Of a stretch of DNA of 64,000 bases, positions 1 through 10,156 are shown piece by piece. The DNA lies in contig LNAC01000336.1 of NCBI GenBank assembly GCA_002007465.1, forward strand, positions 508,447-572,446, read 5' to 3'. How positions within the stretch are numbered: the stretch's first letter is position 1; the number at the start of each line of letters is the position of its first letter. The notes below the pieces were generated by a model. That model worked only from the letters and a program-made list of their open reading frames with translations. It was not told the DNA's origin and did not search any database. The stretch comes from Ailurus styani. Taxonomy: Eukaryota > Chordata > Mammalia > Carnivora > Ailuridae. Made by a program: the position numbers and the translations under genes.

Positions 1-599
1 TGAGAAAAAGAATTGGGAATTCGCAGCTTAAAAAGCATCCACATTAAATTCAAAATGCAAAACATTGGCCAACATCCAAAGAGAATAACAACCACAATAA
101 AATTGGCAAGGCAGACATTTACCCTTGGAAGCACAGTTCAAACTGAGGGAAGAAGCTGACTGATACCCACTGCTGAGACTGCCAGAGAAGGCTATTGTGG
201 GAAGCCCATCTGTGACAAAGAAATCCACATCAGAATGGCCACAATATGGCATCTAGATCCTGTAGAGGTCCTGCTAGGCCAGATGTATTGATTACTTCAA
301 ATCAGACAACTCTGGAGTCTGCTTAGTGACAGGTAAGGACAAACACTACTTTGATCTTTCATCAGAATAAGTTCTAGGAGTGCTCCCTCAACTGTACTAC
401 TTTACAAAATACTACTACAGAACTAGTCAAATTCAACTGTAGGAGCATGTATCAAAAAATGTCTCACACATTTGCTTCAAAATTACGGAGATGGGTATGG
501 CAAATAACTAACCCCTGACAGGTATTTAGGCTTTCCCCTTACATAGCTTGGATGAAAAATCAGCAAGAGAAAAATGAACTTGTTATCCATACATTTAAA
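1..599. other. Unique AT-rich non-coding sequence
   Basis: No repeat family, RNA gene or plausible exon was recognised. The only reading frame is a short minus-strand one without recognisable motifs. Confidence 0.5.
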
Positions 600-680
600 T
601 TTCACAGGCATTTATCAAATGCCTATTTTGTGTGAAACACTGTGGTAAGACTGTTAGGAACAAATATTAGGTAACTAAGT
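600..680 (-). repeat. L2-like LINE remnant
   Basis: The wording 'ATGCCTATTTTGTGTGAAAC' followed by 'ACTGTGGTAAGACTGTTAGG' matches the antisense of the L2 3' region ('cctactatgtgccaggcactgtgctagg'). It is short and diverged, so only the family is suggested. Confidence 0.4.
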
Positions 681-691
681 AATTGCCGGGA

Positions 692-789
692 TAAAAACTG
701 TATTTGGTGGAAATAGCATTGTAGAAGAGTCAAATGATCTTAAAAACTGTATTTGGTGGAAATAGCATTGTAGAAGAGTCAAATGATCT
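692..789. repeat. Perfect 49-bp tandem duplication (2 copies)
   Basis: Bases 692-740 are repeated exactly at 741-789. Each unit begins TAAAAACTGTATTTGG and ends GTCAAATGATCT. No mismatch separates the copies and no transposon ends are seen, so this is a recent local duplication or an assembly artefact. Confidence 0.95.
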
Positions 790-894
790 AGCTTCCTTCT
801 AAGATTTGCCTAATATGCTTATGTGTGAGCCTGGCAACTTACTTCCTTGTACTTCAGTTCACTAACAGTAAAAAGAGAAGTGGATTGGAAAAAA

Positions 895-1120
895 ATAATA
901 GTAAATACAATGTGTAATTTATTGCCTATTATGCATGGATACTATACTAGGACTCTACATCAATAACCTATTTAACATTCACGGCAAATGTTTGAGGTAG
1001 ATATCCATGTTTAATGAAGAAGGAAACTGAAGGTGAATTCACAGAGCCAAATTCACAAAGTGGACAAGAGACAGAGCTGGGATTAAAGCCTATTCTTTGC
1101 CTATCACCTTATGTGTTTTC
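895..1120 (-). repeat. MIR SINE, antisense
   Basis: The order is typical of an antisense MIR: a 'gaggtag' motif, then 'GAAGGAAACTGAAGG', then 'ACAGAGCTGGGATTAAAGCC'. MIR is an ancient tRNA-derived SINE shared by mammals. Divergence is high, as expected for its age. Confidence 0.65.
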
Positions 1121-1124
1121 CATT

Positions 1125-2890
1125 CTAGTATGGGGGTGCTGCACAGTGGGGTTTGGTGAGCAAGCATGTATTCAGTCTTAACTACCATTTTGTAAAATTT
1201 GATAACATCAATCAGTTTTCAGATGAGGTCTTTGGTTCATCTTTATATAGCTTCTATTCACTTCTTTGTTTATATCAAAATAACTTGTTAATAAATCACA
1301 AGAAAAGATCGATTTTACTATTACCAGTGGCTTCTAGATTCACAAGTTTAGGACGTTGGAAGAAAGACTTGAACTTCCAATTCTGTCTTTCAACATGTAG
1401 CACCTTGTTAATTTTGAATGCCACACACTGGAGGAAATGAAAGTGGAATTGGATAAATCGTCTTGGTTTAATTTTGACATTCACTATTTAAAAGTAAAAG
1501 AATGGGTACGAGGTCATAACACAGGAAGTCAATTAGACTGTAACAAAGAATAGTCATAAACAAGGAATGACTTATGAAGATACGTGCTACTTTCACTCCA
1601 TTGTCCCTTCTTGCTTGGAATTAAGTCAATATGAGGGGGCGATATTCACAGCTATTCTTGACACTACATTTCCAACTGTAAGAGTAGACAGAAGATTCAT
1701 ATCCATGCTATTTTTCAACCTTTTTTCTGAAAGATGCATAAAATTATATGGTAATCTAAGTATTAAGCTGAGGAGATAATAACTGACATTTCAGATCTAA
1801 TAATGCATAGTTATAAATCAGATAATTTTATATCTTTGCAGATATATTAATCTAAAAATCCATTTGAAGCAGTGGGATTTTAATAATGATATTCATATCA
1901 AATTATTCTCCTAGGCGAATCTCTTGCTAAAGCTAGTTTAAATCCTGTGGTTTTTTTTTTTTTTTTTTCATTACAGGGAGAAAGAACTAAGGAGAAAAAT
2001 TGTGAGAAAGAAGAAAAATGCAGACCACATAATATCACTGCCTTATTTGTAAAATTTCAACAAGTTATGTCTGTGTCTGACAGAAGGTCATGTTCAGAAG
2101 GCCATGAACATGAAGCTGAATTAAACTTCCATTTACAGGCTAAAAGAAAAAATATTGGATTGGATCATTCTCATCAATTCCAATAATTGCAGGAATTTGA
2201 CATTTTGCACACATAACCAGTTCTACAATTTTGACTGAATTCATAATTCTGTTTAGTCAAATAACTTGATGATTTAGTTAAACTTATGTTTCTCAATTTA
2301 ATGAAAAATAATGGTCACTTCAGTTTTTTTAATTGGTCAAAGCAATTTCCATAAATGTACATAATTCATCAAGACAAAACAAATATTAATTACGTGGAGA
2401 AAATGGGGTGAAGAAAAGATAACAGTAAAAAAATGTGCAGGAAGCCAAATTCTTTCCATACTATCTTAAATATTAACTAGAGGTGGATTTTGAATTGAGC
2501 TCTAACCTTTTAGTAGACAGTGCAAACAGGGAGACATGGCAAGCCAGCCACATGATTGTCTTTAAGATAGATATTAAATGATTACTCAATGAATACCAAA
2601 TATTTCTAGCATTAGGACCAAATAGAAATTTTTCTTAAAGGAATAAATTCATTGAATCAATGTTCCTTAAAAATCCTCCAAGTATATACCACTGGTATAT
2701 TAAAATATAACATTGGCTAGAATATATTTGATTAAAAATATATAAATAAGGCATTCCATAGAAAATTATAGCCCAATTTACTTAAGCATATAGATATAAA
2801 AATGCTAAGGTATGAATAAACCAACTTGACTAATATTTAAAATAATATCAGTAACAGTAACAGCTATAATGACTATGAATTTTATGTACA
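1125..2890. other. Unique AT-rich sequence with T18 tract
   Basis: No gene was recognised. A run of about 18 T at 1951-1968 is followed by CATTACAG, which resembles a 3' splice acceptor. The following open frame is short, its codons are A-rich, and no good donor follows. Small frames at 1153-1440 and 1567-1779 have no recognisable motif. Confidence 0.45.
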
Positions 2891-2892
2891 AC

Positions 2893-2932
2893 AGTATATA
2901 TATATGTGTGTGTGTGTGTGTGTATACACACA
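2893..2932. repeat. (TA)n(TG)n microsatellite
   Basis: A short TA run passes into about ten TG units and then TATACACACATATG. Simple-sequence repeat. Confidence 0.9.
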
Positions 2933-3405
2933 TATGCAAATAAATTCACAACCATCTCTAGGGAAAATAAGGATTTTTAAATGAAACAAAAAGATATTGT
3001 TTGGTTGAAAACTAGGAATTATACTGCACATTCTCTGGGTTTATCTGATTCTATAGAGTCTCTGTCTCTTTCATTGTCCTTGAGCTATTTCACAACTCTG
3101 AAAATTATAGAAAACTGATTTAATGCAAATAATTCTTGAGTATAGAAATTTAAGTATTTTTGTGTTATGGAATACAGTTTATTATTGCCCTGTGGGTAGA
3201 CCAAGTTGGCATATCTTTGTAAATTAATTTCAATATTGCTTATTGTCTATATGTGTGATACTTTTAATTCTCCTTTGAAGCAGTTGTGGCATCTTGCTGA
3301 GTCCCTCATTAATTAAAATTATGGATGCCTGTTCACTTCATATTTGTATGAAAGTCAGGATTTTATATTTTTTGAAAAAGTTGTCTTACATTAACTTAAC
3401 AATTT

Positions 3406-3424
3406 ACACACACACACACACACA
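3406..3424. repeat. (AC)n microsatellite, short
   Basis: About nine AC units, immediately before an antisense MIR remnant. Confidence 0.85.
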
Positions 3425-3545
3425 TAAAATGAGGTAGGCACTCTTTTATATCCATTTCACAAAAGAAAAAGTTAAAATATAGAGATATCAAGTAGCTTCT
3501 CTGAGCCTACTCATATAGAAGGGATATGGCCAGAATTGAAACATG
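3425..3545 (-). repeat. MIR SINE remnant, antisense
   Basis: 'GAGGTAGGCACTC', 'ATCCATTTCACAAAAG' and a later 'GGCCAGAATTGAAAC' follow the antisense MIR order (gaggtaggtact, ccattttacagatg, gagctgggattcgaac). Diverged. Confidence 0.5.
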
Positions 3546-3606
3546 AGAATAGTTAGGTTTGTCCCAACATTAGGATATCTGTTACTGTAATAGAATACAG
3601 GAACGG

Positions 3607-3690
3607 AGGTGCTTGGGTGGCACAGTTGGGTAAGCCTCTGACTCTTGGTTTTGGCTCAGGCCATGATCTCAGTGTCATGAGATTGAGCCT
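3607..3690 (+). mobile_element. Truncated CAN-SINE (head only)
   Basis: The tRNA-related head is present: 'GCTTGGGTGGCACAG', 'TTTTGGCTCAGGCCATGATC' and a B-box-like 'GAGATTGAGCC'. The CT-rich middle and A-rich tail are missing. Sequence changes directly at about 3691 into L1 DNA, so a deletion probably removed the 3' half together with neighbouring L1. Mutations in the conserved head mark an old copy. Confidence 0.8.
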
Positions 3691-4420
3691 TTTAGAAGAG
3701 GTATTAGAAATTGTTGGGGGAAAGAACAAAGTTTTAACAAAGAGCCTTGAGACAATTGACTTTCCATTTGAAAAAAAAAAAATAGCATGAGATTCCTTCA
3801 CTGAATCACATACAAAGCAATCATCAAATGGATTAAAGACTCAAGAAGAAAAACTTTAAAACACAGAAATAAGAGGCTGACTTTAAGACCTCAGGATAGT
3901 GAAAATCTCAAATCAGACTTATAAGGCAAAAATCATATGAGACATTTTTGTGTAAAAATCCAACAACTCTTTATAGCAAAGGACTCCAACAAAGTAAAAA
4001 TCCAAAGATAAGTAAAAAACTAGGTAAAAATATTCGAAACAAAGTAAATAAGTGATCCATTTTTTTGGAAAAAATATAAAAAGAATTTCCACATAATGTG
4101 GAAAGCAAATAAAATACAACACAATAGAAATTAACTATAGGCTATGAGTAAACAAGTCACAGAAGAGAAGATGTAATGGTCACTCAACATATGAAGATAT
4201 TCAATCCATAAGTAGTCAGAAAAGTATAAAATAAAATAATGAAATACCATTTTATCTGCACAGATTATGGAAAAAAAAAGGGAAGAAGTTTGACAATGCC
4301 AAATGTTGATAAGGATATATGTTGATGAGGAACTCTGAGACTGCTAGCAGTATCATAAATTATTACAGCCACTTTGGAGAGTGGTTTGTCAATATTTAAT
4401 ATATTTTACATGTATATTCA
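3691..4420 (+). mobile_element. Old L1 LINE fragment (3' part of ORF2)
   Basis: Sense-strand L1 wording is readable through many mutations: 'GGATTAAAGACTCAAG' near 3830, 'GATGTAATGGTCACTCAAC' near 4170, 'AATACCATTTTATCTGCAC' near 4243, then the diagnostic 'CCACTTTGGAGAGTGG' at about 4370. This corresponds to the C-terminal part of ORF2. No long frame survives. The 5' edge abuts the truncated SINE and the 3' edge is vague. Confidence 0.7.
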
Positions 4421-6440
4421 TCAATCCTCAAAATAGCTTAGGAAATATTTAGTGCAATTATTATCCAACACTTACAGCAGTCATTAAAATAAACCTCACA
4501 GTTGTATGCCAATAGAATAAATATATTATCCTGAACATAACTCGAAGCATCCTGAACAATTATATATTTGCGAAATATCTACTTAAGGTGACTTGTCTGG
4601 AGGCTTCCGTTTAAAGTGGTAATCCTAGTTTTAGAACAGTTGACATGTAGCCCTTCGTTTTGGCAGAAATTAACAAGATCATTTGGCTATTAAAGCAATT
4701 TAATTTGTTGAGTTAAGGTAAGGCAATCAATCAGCCAGCTTAGACAATAATGGGTCAAGACCTTTCACAGAATGAGAACTGACCCATGATGGTATCTTGA
4801 AAGGAGTCTTAACATCAATCCCACAGAAAGAAATGTGCAAAGTCAAGGGAATTGTCATCACGTCCTGGAGCCTGAAGAGGCATAGAATCCTGCTCTCCCA
4901 TGGAAACAAACAGAAGACTGGAAAAACCTTGCCTCAGTCTTGTCATGTTTCCCAAAAACTAAATTTATGTTCTCAAAGTACAACCAACGATCATCCTTCT
5001 CCTTAGGCTCTGCTATACAAAGGAAGAGAGTATTATAAGTCCTAGAAAAATGGGGTTCTGCCAACAGGAGCACAGCTTTTGCCTGCTTTGAGTACTCTTT
5101 TCACCATGGTCTTTCAGCAGTAAGCACAGAGAAGTGCTTTGAGACCCTGCCTGGATGGTTGGAGGAGACCTTTAGCTCTGTGGAAATAAGTGTACCAGAG
5201 ACAGGTTGGCATCAGCAACTTGACTGTTCTCCTCACACGGTCGGTCCTTCCCTGGAGCTCCAATTCTATCTGATTCTTTAGAAAAATCAGTCCTGACAGA
5301 AGAAGGCGGGAGAGAGCAAAGGCAGCACTTCTCTGAGGAAGACTTGCCTTTTTTCTTGTGTTTCTGGCTGCACTTAGAATTGAAAAATGAGTATTTTGGG
5401 AGAGATCATAACTCTTAAAACACGGTTTTAAAAACTAAGATTATAGAAGTAAAAAGTAACATCCCCTCATGTCAAGTCTAGACCATCTATGCTGTCAGGA
5501 AGCAATACCTTCACAAAAGTCAAATTGTGCTACCTATACAGGCATAATTAGTTCTTGTTGGAAGGTTGACTTGTGTGCTTCCCGTGTTGCTAGCTATCTC
5601 TCAGGGAGATATTCTGAGGAACAGGAGAAGAGCTCAGGTATGGTCCAGTACTGGTAGCAGCTAAAGGTCAAGGAGAAAGCCCCCTGACTCTCTGTTGTTA
5701 GACTGGACTTTCTCAAACCAATACCTTCTTTCTATATATGCTTCTTAAAAATCAGCGAAAAGAACAAACTTAAGGAAACAAGGAAAACTATAAGAAACAG
5801 AATGTAAATATTATGGGAGGTGAGGAGATGTGAATTAAAAAGTAATTAAAACTGAAATAAAAGTAGAAACAAAAAATATCAGTTATAATTTAAATAAAAG
5901 AAACAGAAAATAAGTCTATTGCAAAATTGAATGAAAAAATTCAATATAAAATTAGATGGGTTTAAAAACCAATGGTATGAATTTAAAAAATATGAATACA
6001 GCATAAAAATAAGATGGAGTAAATCCATATTTAAATGAAAAGAAAAGTGAGAAGAGTGACAGATGAGTAAAGGGAGAGAAATTAAAATTTCCAAAACAAC
6101 TAAAGAGTAAGAATTTGTAAGAGGCCTCAGAGCTATCCAGCTTTCTTTCTTGATATTCTGCAATGACGCATCACATCATACTCATTGGCAAAATTCAGAG
6201 ACAGTGACTTGCCACTGTCTCTGTAAAGGTAAAAACACAATTTTATATCACAGAGCTATTGGTATAGTTTTTGAATTACAAAAGCAACTGCCAGTGTAGG
6301 CTGAAAAAACATCTTAGTTTGCTGTTGCTTGGTCAATTGTTTTCTATTCACAGCAATTTTGGGGAATAGCAAGTTAGACTACTCTCCACTATAACATGGT
6401 CAACCTAGTAATGGTTTCACATGACTCACATAAATGGATC
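4421..6440. other. Unique sequence, A-rich in second half
   Basis: No gene recognised. 4560-4740 is free of recognisable repeats and carries a few CpGs. 5740-6130 is strongly A-rich on the plus strand and could be decayed L1 5' sequence, but I could not align it with a known region. Frames of up to 94 codons here lack motifs. Confidence 0.4.
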
Positions 6441-6668
6441 AGTGAGAACTCTCTCTTTTTTTTTTTTTAAAGATTTTTTTTATTTATTTCACAGAGGGAG
6501 AGAGATCACAAGGAGGCAGAGAGGCAGGCAGAAAGAGAGAGGAGGAAGCAGGCTCCCTCCTGAGCAGAGAGCCCAATGCGGGCCTCGATCCTAGGACCCT
6601 GAGATCATGACCTGAGCCGAAAGCAGTCTTTAACCCACTGAGCCACCCAGGCACCCAGTGAGAACTCT
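6441..6668 (-). mobile_element. CAN-SINE with target duplication
   Basis: The reverse complement of a CAN-SINE occupies about 6456-6656: T-rich tail, 'AAGCAGGCTCCCTCC', 'GATCATGACCTGAGCCG', then 'CCACTGAGCCACCCAGGCAC'. The 12-bp duplication AGTGAGAACTCT flanks it at 6441-6452 and 6657-6668. The element is tRNA-derived, Pol III-type and mobilised by L1. Low divergence and an exact duplication indicate a fairly recent insertion. Confidence 0.95.
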
Positions 6669-6883
6669 TTCAATAAAAACTTCACTCGGTTGCTGAGGAA
6701 TACTCCTGGAGGAAGAGCCTCTATAAATGGCTGAGGGGGAATTATATATTTCCCTTTCATTGAACTTGATAGAATAGTGGGAAAAGATTAAACTTTGGAT
6801 CTGTAAAATGTATAGACTCAAACTTTACCAGAACTAAAGACAGGAATTTGCTAATCTCTGGAGCTGGAAACAGAGCTCCTATT

Positions 6884-7130
6884 AGAAAGCAAAAGTCAGG
6901 GACACCTGGGTGGCTCAGTTGGTTAAGCAACTGCCTTCGGCTCAGATCATGATCCCAGGGTTCTGGGATCGAGTCCCATATCAGGCTCCTTGCTCAGCAA
7001 GGAGCCTGCTTCTCCCTCTGCCTCTGCCTGCCACTCTGCCTGCTTGCGTGTTCTCTTTCTCTCTCTTTCTCTCTCTGACAAATAAATACATAAAATCTTG
7101 AGAAAAAAAAAAAAGAAAGCAAAAGTCAGG
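6884..7130 (+). mobile_element. CAN-SINE with 17-bp target duplication
   Basis: Element 6901-7113 starts GACACCTGGGTGGCTCAG. It has the A box (TGGCTCAGTTGG), the B box (GGGATCGAGTCCC), a CT-rich middle and the tail AAATAAATACATAAAATCTT plus poly-A. Exact AGAAAGCAAAAGTCAGG flanks it at 6884-6900 and 7114-7130. Confidence 0.97.
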
Positions 7131-7955
7131 GGTCTTCCCCTTTACTCTGTACTCTTGGCTGAATGCCATGCCAAACGATAGGTGATCTAAGAATTTGAGG
7201 TAAGATAGGGAACAAATTCTGATCCAATCATAGATAGGCTTATACTAAATGTTTTCGATAATAATCTGCTGGAGTTTTTTCTTACTAGGACCATTAAATG
7301 AATCAAAGCTGATCAAGGTCTCCACTTAAAACCAGAATCCCTGGGTCACCAATTTTACTTTCTTCCCAAAAGTAATTGGTAGAAATGGATTCCTCCTCCG
7401 ATAGTATTTTCTAATTTACTCTTCCGAGGAAGGGGACAGAACAAAGATGTAGGAACTAGAAGTGCTTTTCCTTATTGCATAATGAAATTCTAGTGTGCTG
7501 ACCTCTTGACCGTGATATATAAGTCTAATGATTTTAAAATTACTTTTGCCTGCTGAGTTGTACATTTTAGCCTGGGACGAACTAATTATCATTTTAAACT
7601 GAACAGATTATGTAAATGAGTGTGCTTGATAGTTTATTCTTTTCTTTGTGTATACTATGAGAAGCAGGAATGGTTTCCCAAATAAAATGAATTAAACATC
7701 TGTGCTTAGGATCATCTCAGTGCTAAAATGCTCGTTTTCTCCTAAAGCTGGTTTAATATCTAAACAAGCAAATGCTTCAGAGGAAGATTGATTTGAAGGA
7801 CAGCAGGATGCTCCCATTCTCCACAAAACTGTTTTTGTTTTTGCCCCAGATTTTCTCTTCTGGGTTAAGAATTGCCTTCATTTTTTTTTTTTTAATATAA
7901 ATCCACTAAGTGTTGGGACATATTTCCCTTGGTAGAATAGTTTATCTTCTCCTCT
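7131..7955. other. Unique non-coding sequence
   Basis: No repeat family or gene recognised apart from a short T run near 7880-7893. Confidence 0.45.
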
Positions 7956-8075
7956 CTTCTTTTTAATTTTTTAAATTCAATTTAATTAACATAGAGTGTA
8001 TTATTAGTTTCTGAGGCAGTATTTAGCGATTCATCAATTGCATATAATACCCAGTGTTCATTCCAAGTGACAAGA
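7956..8075 (-). mobile_element. Carnivoran L1 3' end fragment, antisense
   Basis: 'AAATTCAATTTAATTAACAT', 'GTGTATTATTAGTTTCTGAG', 'GATTCATCAATTGCATATAA' and 'ACCCAGTGTTCATT' are the reverse complement of the end of a carnivoran L1 3' UTR. The same motif family occurs in sense near 62180-62320. The copy is 5'-truncated to about 120 bp. Confidence 0.75.
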
Positions 8076-9319
8076 AGACAAGGGTATATATGCTCAGTGT
8101 GAGGGTAGACATGTAGTTTGTTTGAGGTCATAAAAGAGAACCTCCAAAGAGCAGAAACTGACAGCGTCAAAGGACATTTCCTCTTGGGGAAAAGAAGATT
8201 AAAGGAAGAAGAAAATTAAGTTTATATCTGTGAATGTTAAGGAGTCTTACATTTGATCCAATTCCTGCAGGTCTGGAATACAGATAGACAAAACACAAAC
8301 TAAACTTGGAAAGGGACGTCCAAAGAGAATTAACTTTTGTTTCTCCTCTACTCCCTCAGGTCAAGTAGGAATCCCCGCTGGGAAAATCATCTGAATGATC
8401 AATCCTGCTTCTACTCGTCGCTGCCTCTTTCCTTCCCGGCAACAGCTAAGATCCTACAATGATCTCCTGGCTTCTAGAACACTTATTTGGATGACCAGAC
8501 TTGAAATCCACCTGATTTTCTTTTGACCCTACAAGTGCTGGGGCAAACCCAAGTCACAGCAAATCATGTCCATCGTTTTCATAGTTGAGCTTATTTTCCT
8601 AGGTCAGGTGCAGACTCAGAGGAGAAAGGTTCAGGGCAGGTTACCACCAGAGGAGAAGTTTTGTAGGAAATTCAGGAAATGGGTTGGAAATGAGGAATCG
8701 GGGAGGCAGCTAGTGGTACAGTTTGTGCCACTAGATTTGGCCTTTAATCATTCAGTGTTTGGTCCAGGTAAGAATGAATCCAATCATCAGGCTTAACTTG
8801 AGACTGAAGCAGCAGCAAATAGCCCAGTATTTTAAATAAATATGCAATCAAGCTGTTTCCAAATAATGTAAGTGCCAAGGGGAAAGCATTGGTGCAATAA
8901 ATTTATAGTAATTTATAAATTTTATTTCTCCACCCATTTACAAAGTCATAAGAACATATTCTCCTTCTTAGTTTTTTTTTTCCCTCAAAAGCTGATTTTC
9001 AAGTAATTTCCACTGTCAGAATATGGCTTAAGTCCCCTCTTAATAAATAGTACTGAATGGTCCTGAATGCAAATCTGGACTTTTAAATGAGAGGATAAAC
9101 TATTAGCAATAAAATTACTTTAACTTGTATAGCATTTTACAGTACATGTACATTCACATATACTGGCTCATCTAACTAAAATAATTAAAAGAACACACCT
9201 ATGATCATGAAGCTTGAAAGTCACAGATGGGCTCACAATGATCCTCTTGAGCCAAAATCTCAAGTTATCTCAATTGCAAATTAAACTAGAATCACTTAGT
9301 CCATGTATTCTTATTAATT
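8076..9319. other. Unique sequence containing an exon-like island
   Basis: No known gene. 8603-8767 is bounded by AG and by CCAG|GTAAGA and is open in one plus-strand frame (given separately). 9115-9260 could hold a very old MIR-like remnant, too diverged to call. Confidence 0.4.
8603..8767 (+). other. Exon-like island, unproven
   Basis: TTATTTTCCTAG (ending 8602) is a fair 3' splice site, and CCAG|GTAAGA at 8764-8773 is a near-perfect 5' splice site. The 165 bp between them is a multiple of three and open in one frame across both borders. The predicted residues are basic and polar and match no family I recognise. Such pairs occur by chance in mammalian DNA, so this is only a candidate exon. 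Confidence 0.15.
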
Positions 9320-9480
9320 CAACTCAAAGCAGTGAATATAATTTAAGCACCAACCATGTCCAGCATTTTATGTAAGCATTGACAGAAAGGAGAAAAAGGA
9401 AACAAGGTATTGTACTGCTCTCAGGTAAATTGTACAGGAAGACCCATAGTGAAAGGCATATATCCAAGAAAAGTGGAAGG
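9320..9480 (-). repeat. L2-like LINE remnant
   Basis: 'AAGCACCAACCATGTCCAGC' followed by 'TGTAAGCATTGACAG' matches the antisense L2 3' wording (agcacctactatgtgccaggca... ctaagcactg). Diverged. Confidence 0.45.
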
Positions 9481-9819
9481 GGGAAGAAATGTCAGGTGGT
9501 TCTCATTGTCTGCCAGGTAAGATGCTTGGTAATTTGAAACATGCTCTTTTAATCTTACAAACATACAAACCACATTTCATTCCATTTTACATGGTGAAAG
9601 TGCAGAGAAGTTGTGTAACTTTTTACCACCCCTTTGAAGCTGGTGTGGAATGGACTCCTTCAGCCTCATCTTCTCCCCACCCTACTATGTTCTTTCCCTG
9701 AGATTATAAAGAAATAAAAGGCAAAAACTCATGTACTTAACAATAGGAGGAAAGAATAGGATTGACTGTCCAAGATCCCTGTTTTGTTCATGGTACGGTT
9801 GAAAGTTTTCTAGATTGAG

Positions 9820-9990
9820 GATCAATAAGTCTGCAGTCTAGATTTCTATCTGCTTTAAACTTGTTTTGTAGGCTGGGGTTAAGTCATGTAAAATATACTC
9901 TCTACGAACTTTAATTTTTCCACCTCAAATGGATGGGTTGGATTAGACAAACCCAAAGGTCCAGCTTATTTCTAAAATAGTGCCTTAACT
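9820..9990 (+). repeat. MIR SINE, sense
   Basis: 'CTGCAGTCTAGATTTCTATC', then 'GGGGTTAAGTCATGTAAA', then 'CCTCAAATGGATGGGTTGGA' and 'CCAAAGGTCCAGCTT' keep the order of a sense MIR variant (gggcaagtcacttaac, tcatctgtaaaatggggttgg, aaggtcccttccagct). Confidence 0.55.
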
Positions 9991-10083
9991 GATCTTGGTC
10001 CATCTACATTAATCACATCACTGAATATTTACAACTCCACTATTTATATACGCAATAGACTGGGGGGTAGAATTTTGCATGTT

Positions 10084-10084
<1 letters not shown>

Positions 10085-10155
<71 letters not shown>
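10085..10155. repeat. (CT)n(CA)n compound microsatellite
   Basis: About 23 CT units pass directly into about 12 CA units. Likely length-polymorphic. Confidence 0.97.

Positions 10156-10156
<1 letters not shown>

Noticed and set aside
692..789. CRISPR or satellite array
   Set aside because: Only two adjacent copies without spacers, in a mammalian genome.
6901..7113. tRNA gene
   Set aside because: The tRNA-like A and B boxes belong to a CAN-SINE with CT-rich body, A-rich tail and target duplication. The same applies to all other copies.
9505..9525. Splice donor TGCCAG|GTAAGA
   Set aside because: Good donor wording but it lies at the edge of an L2 remnant and no matching acceptor or conserved frame precedes it.
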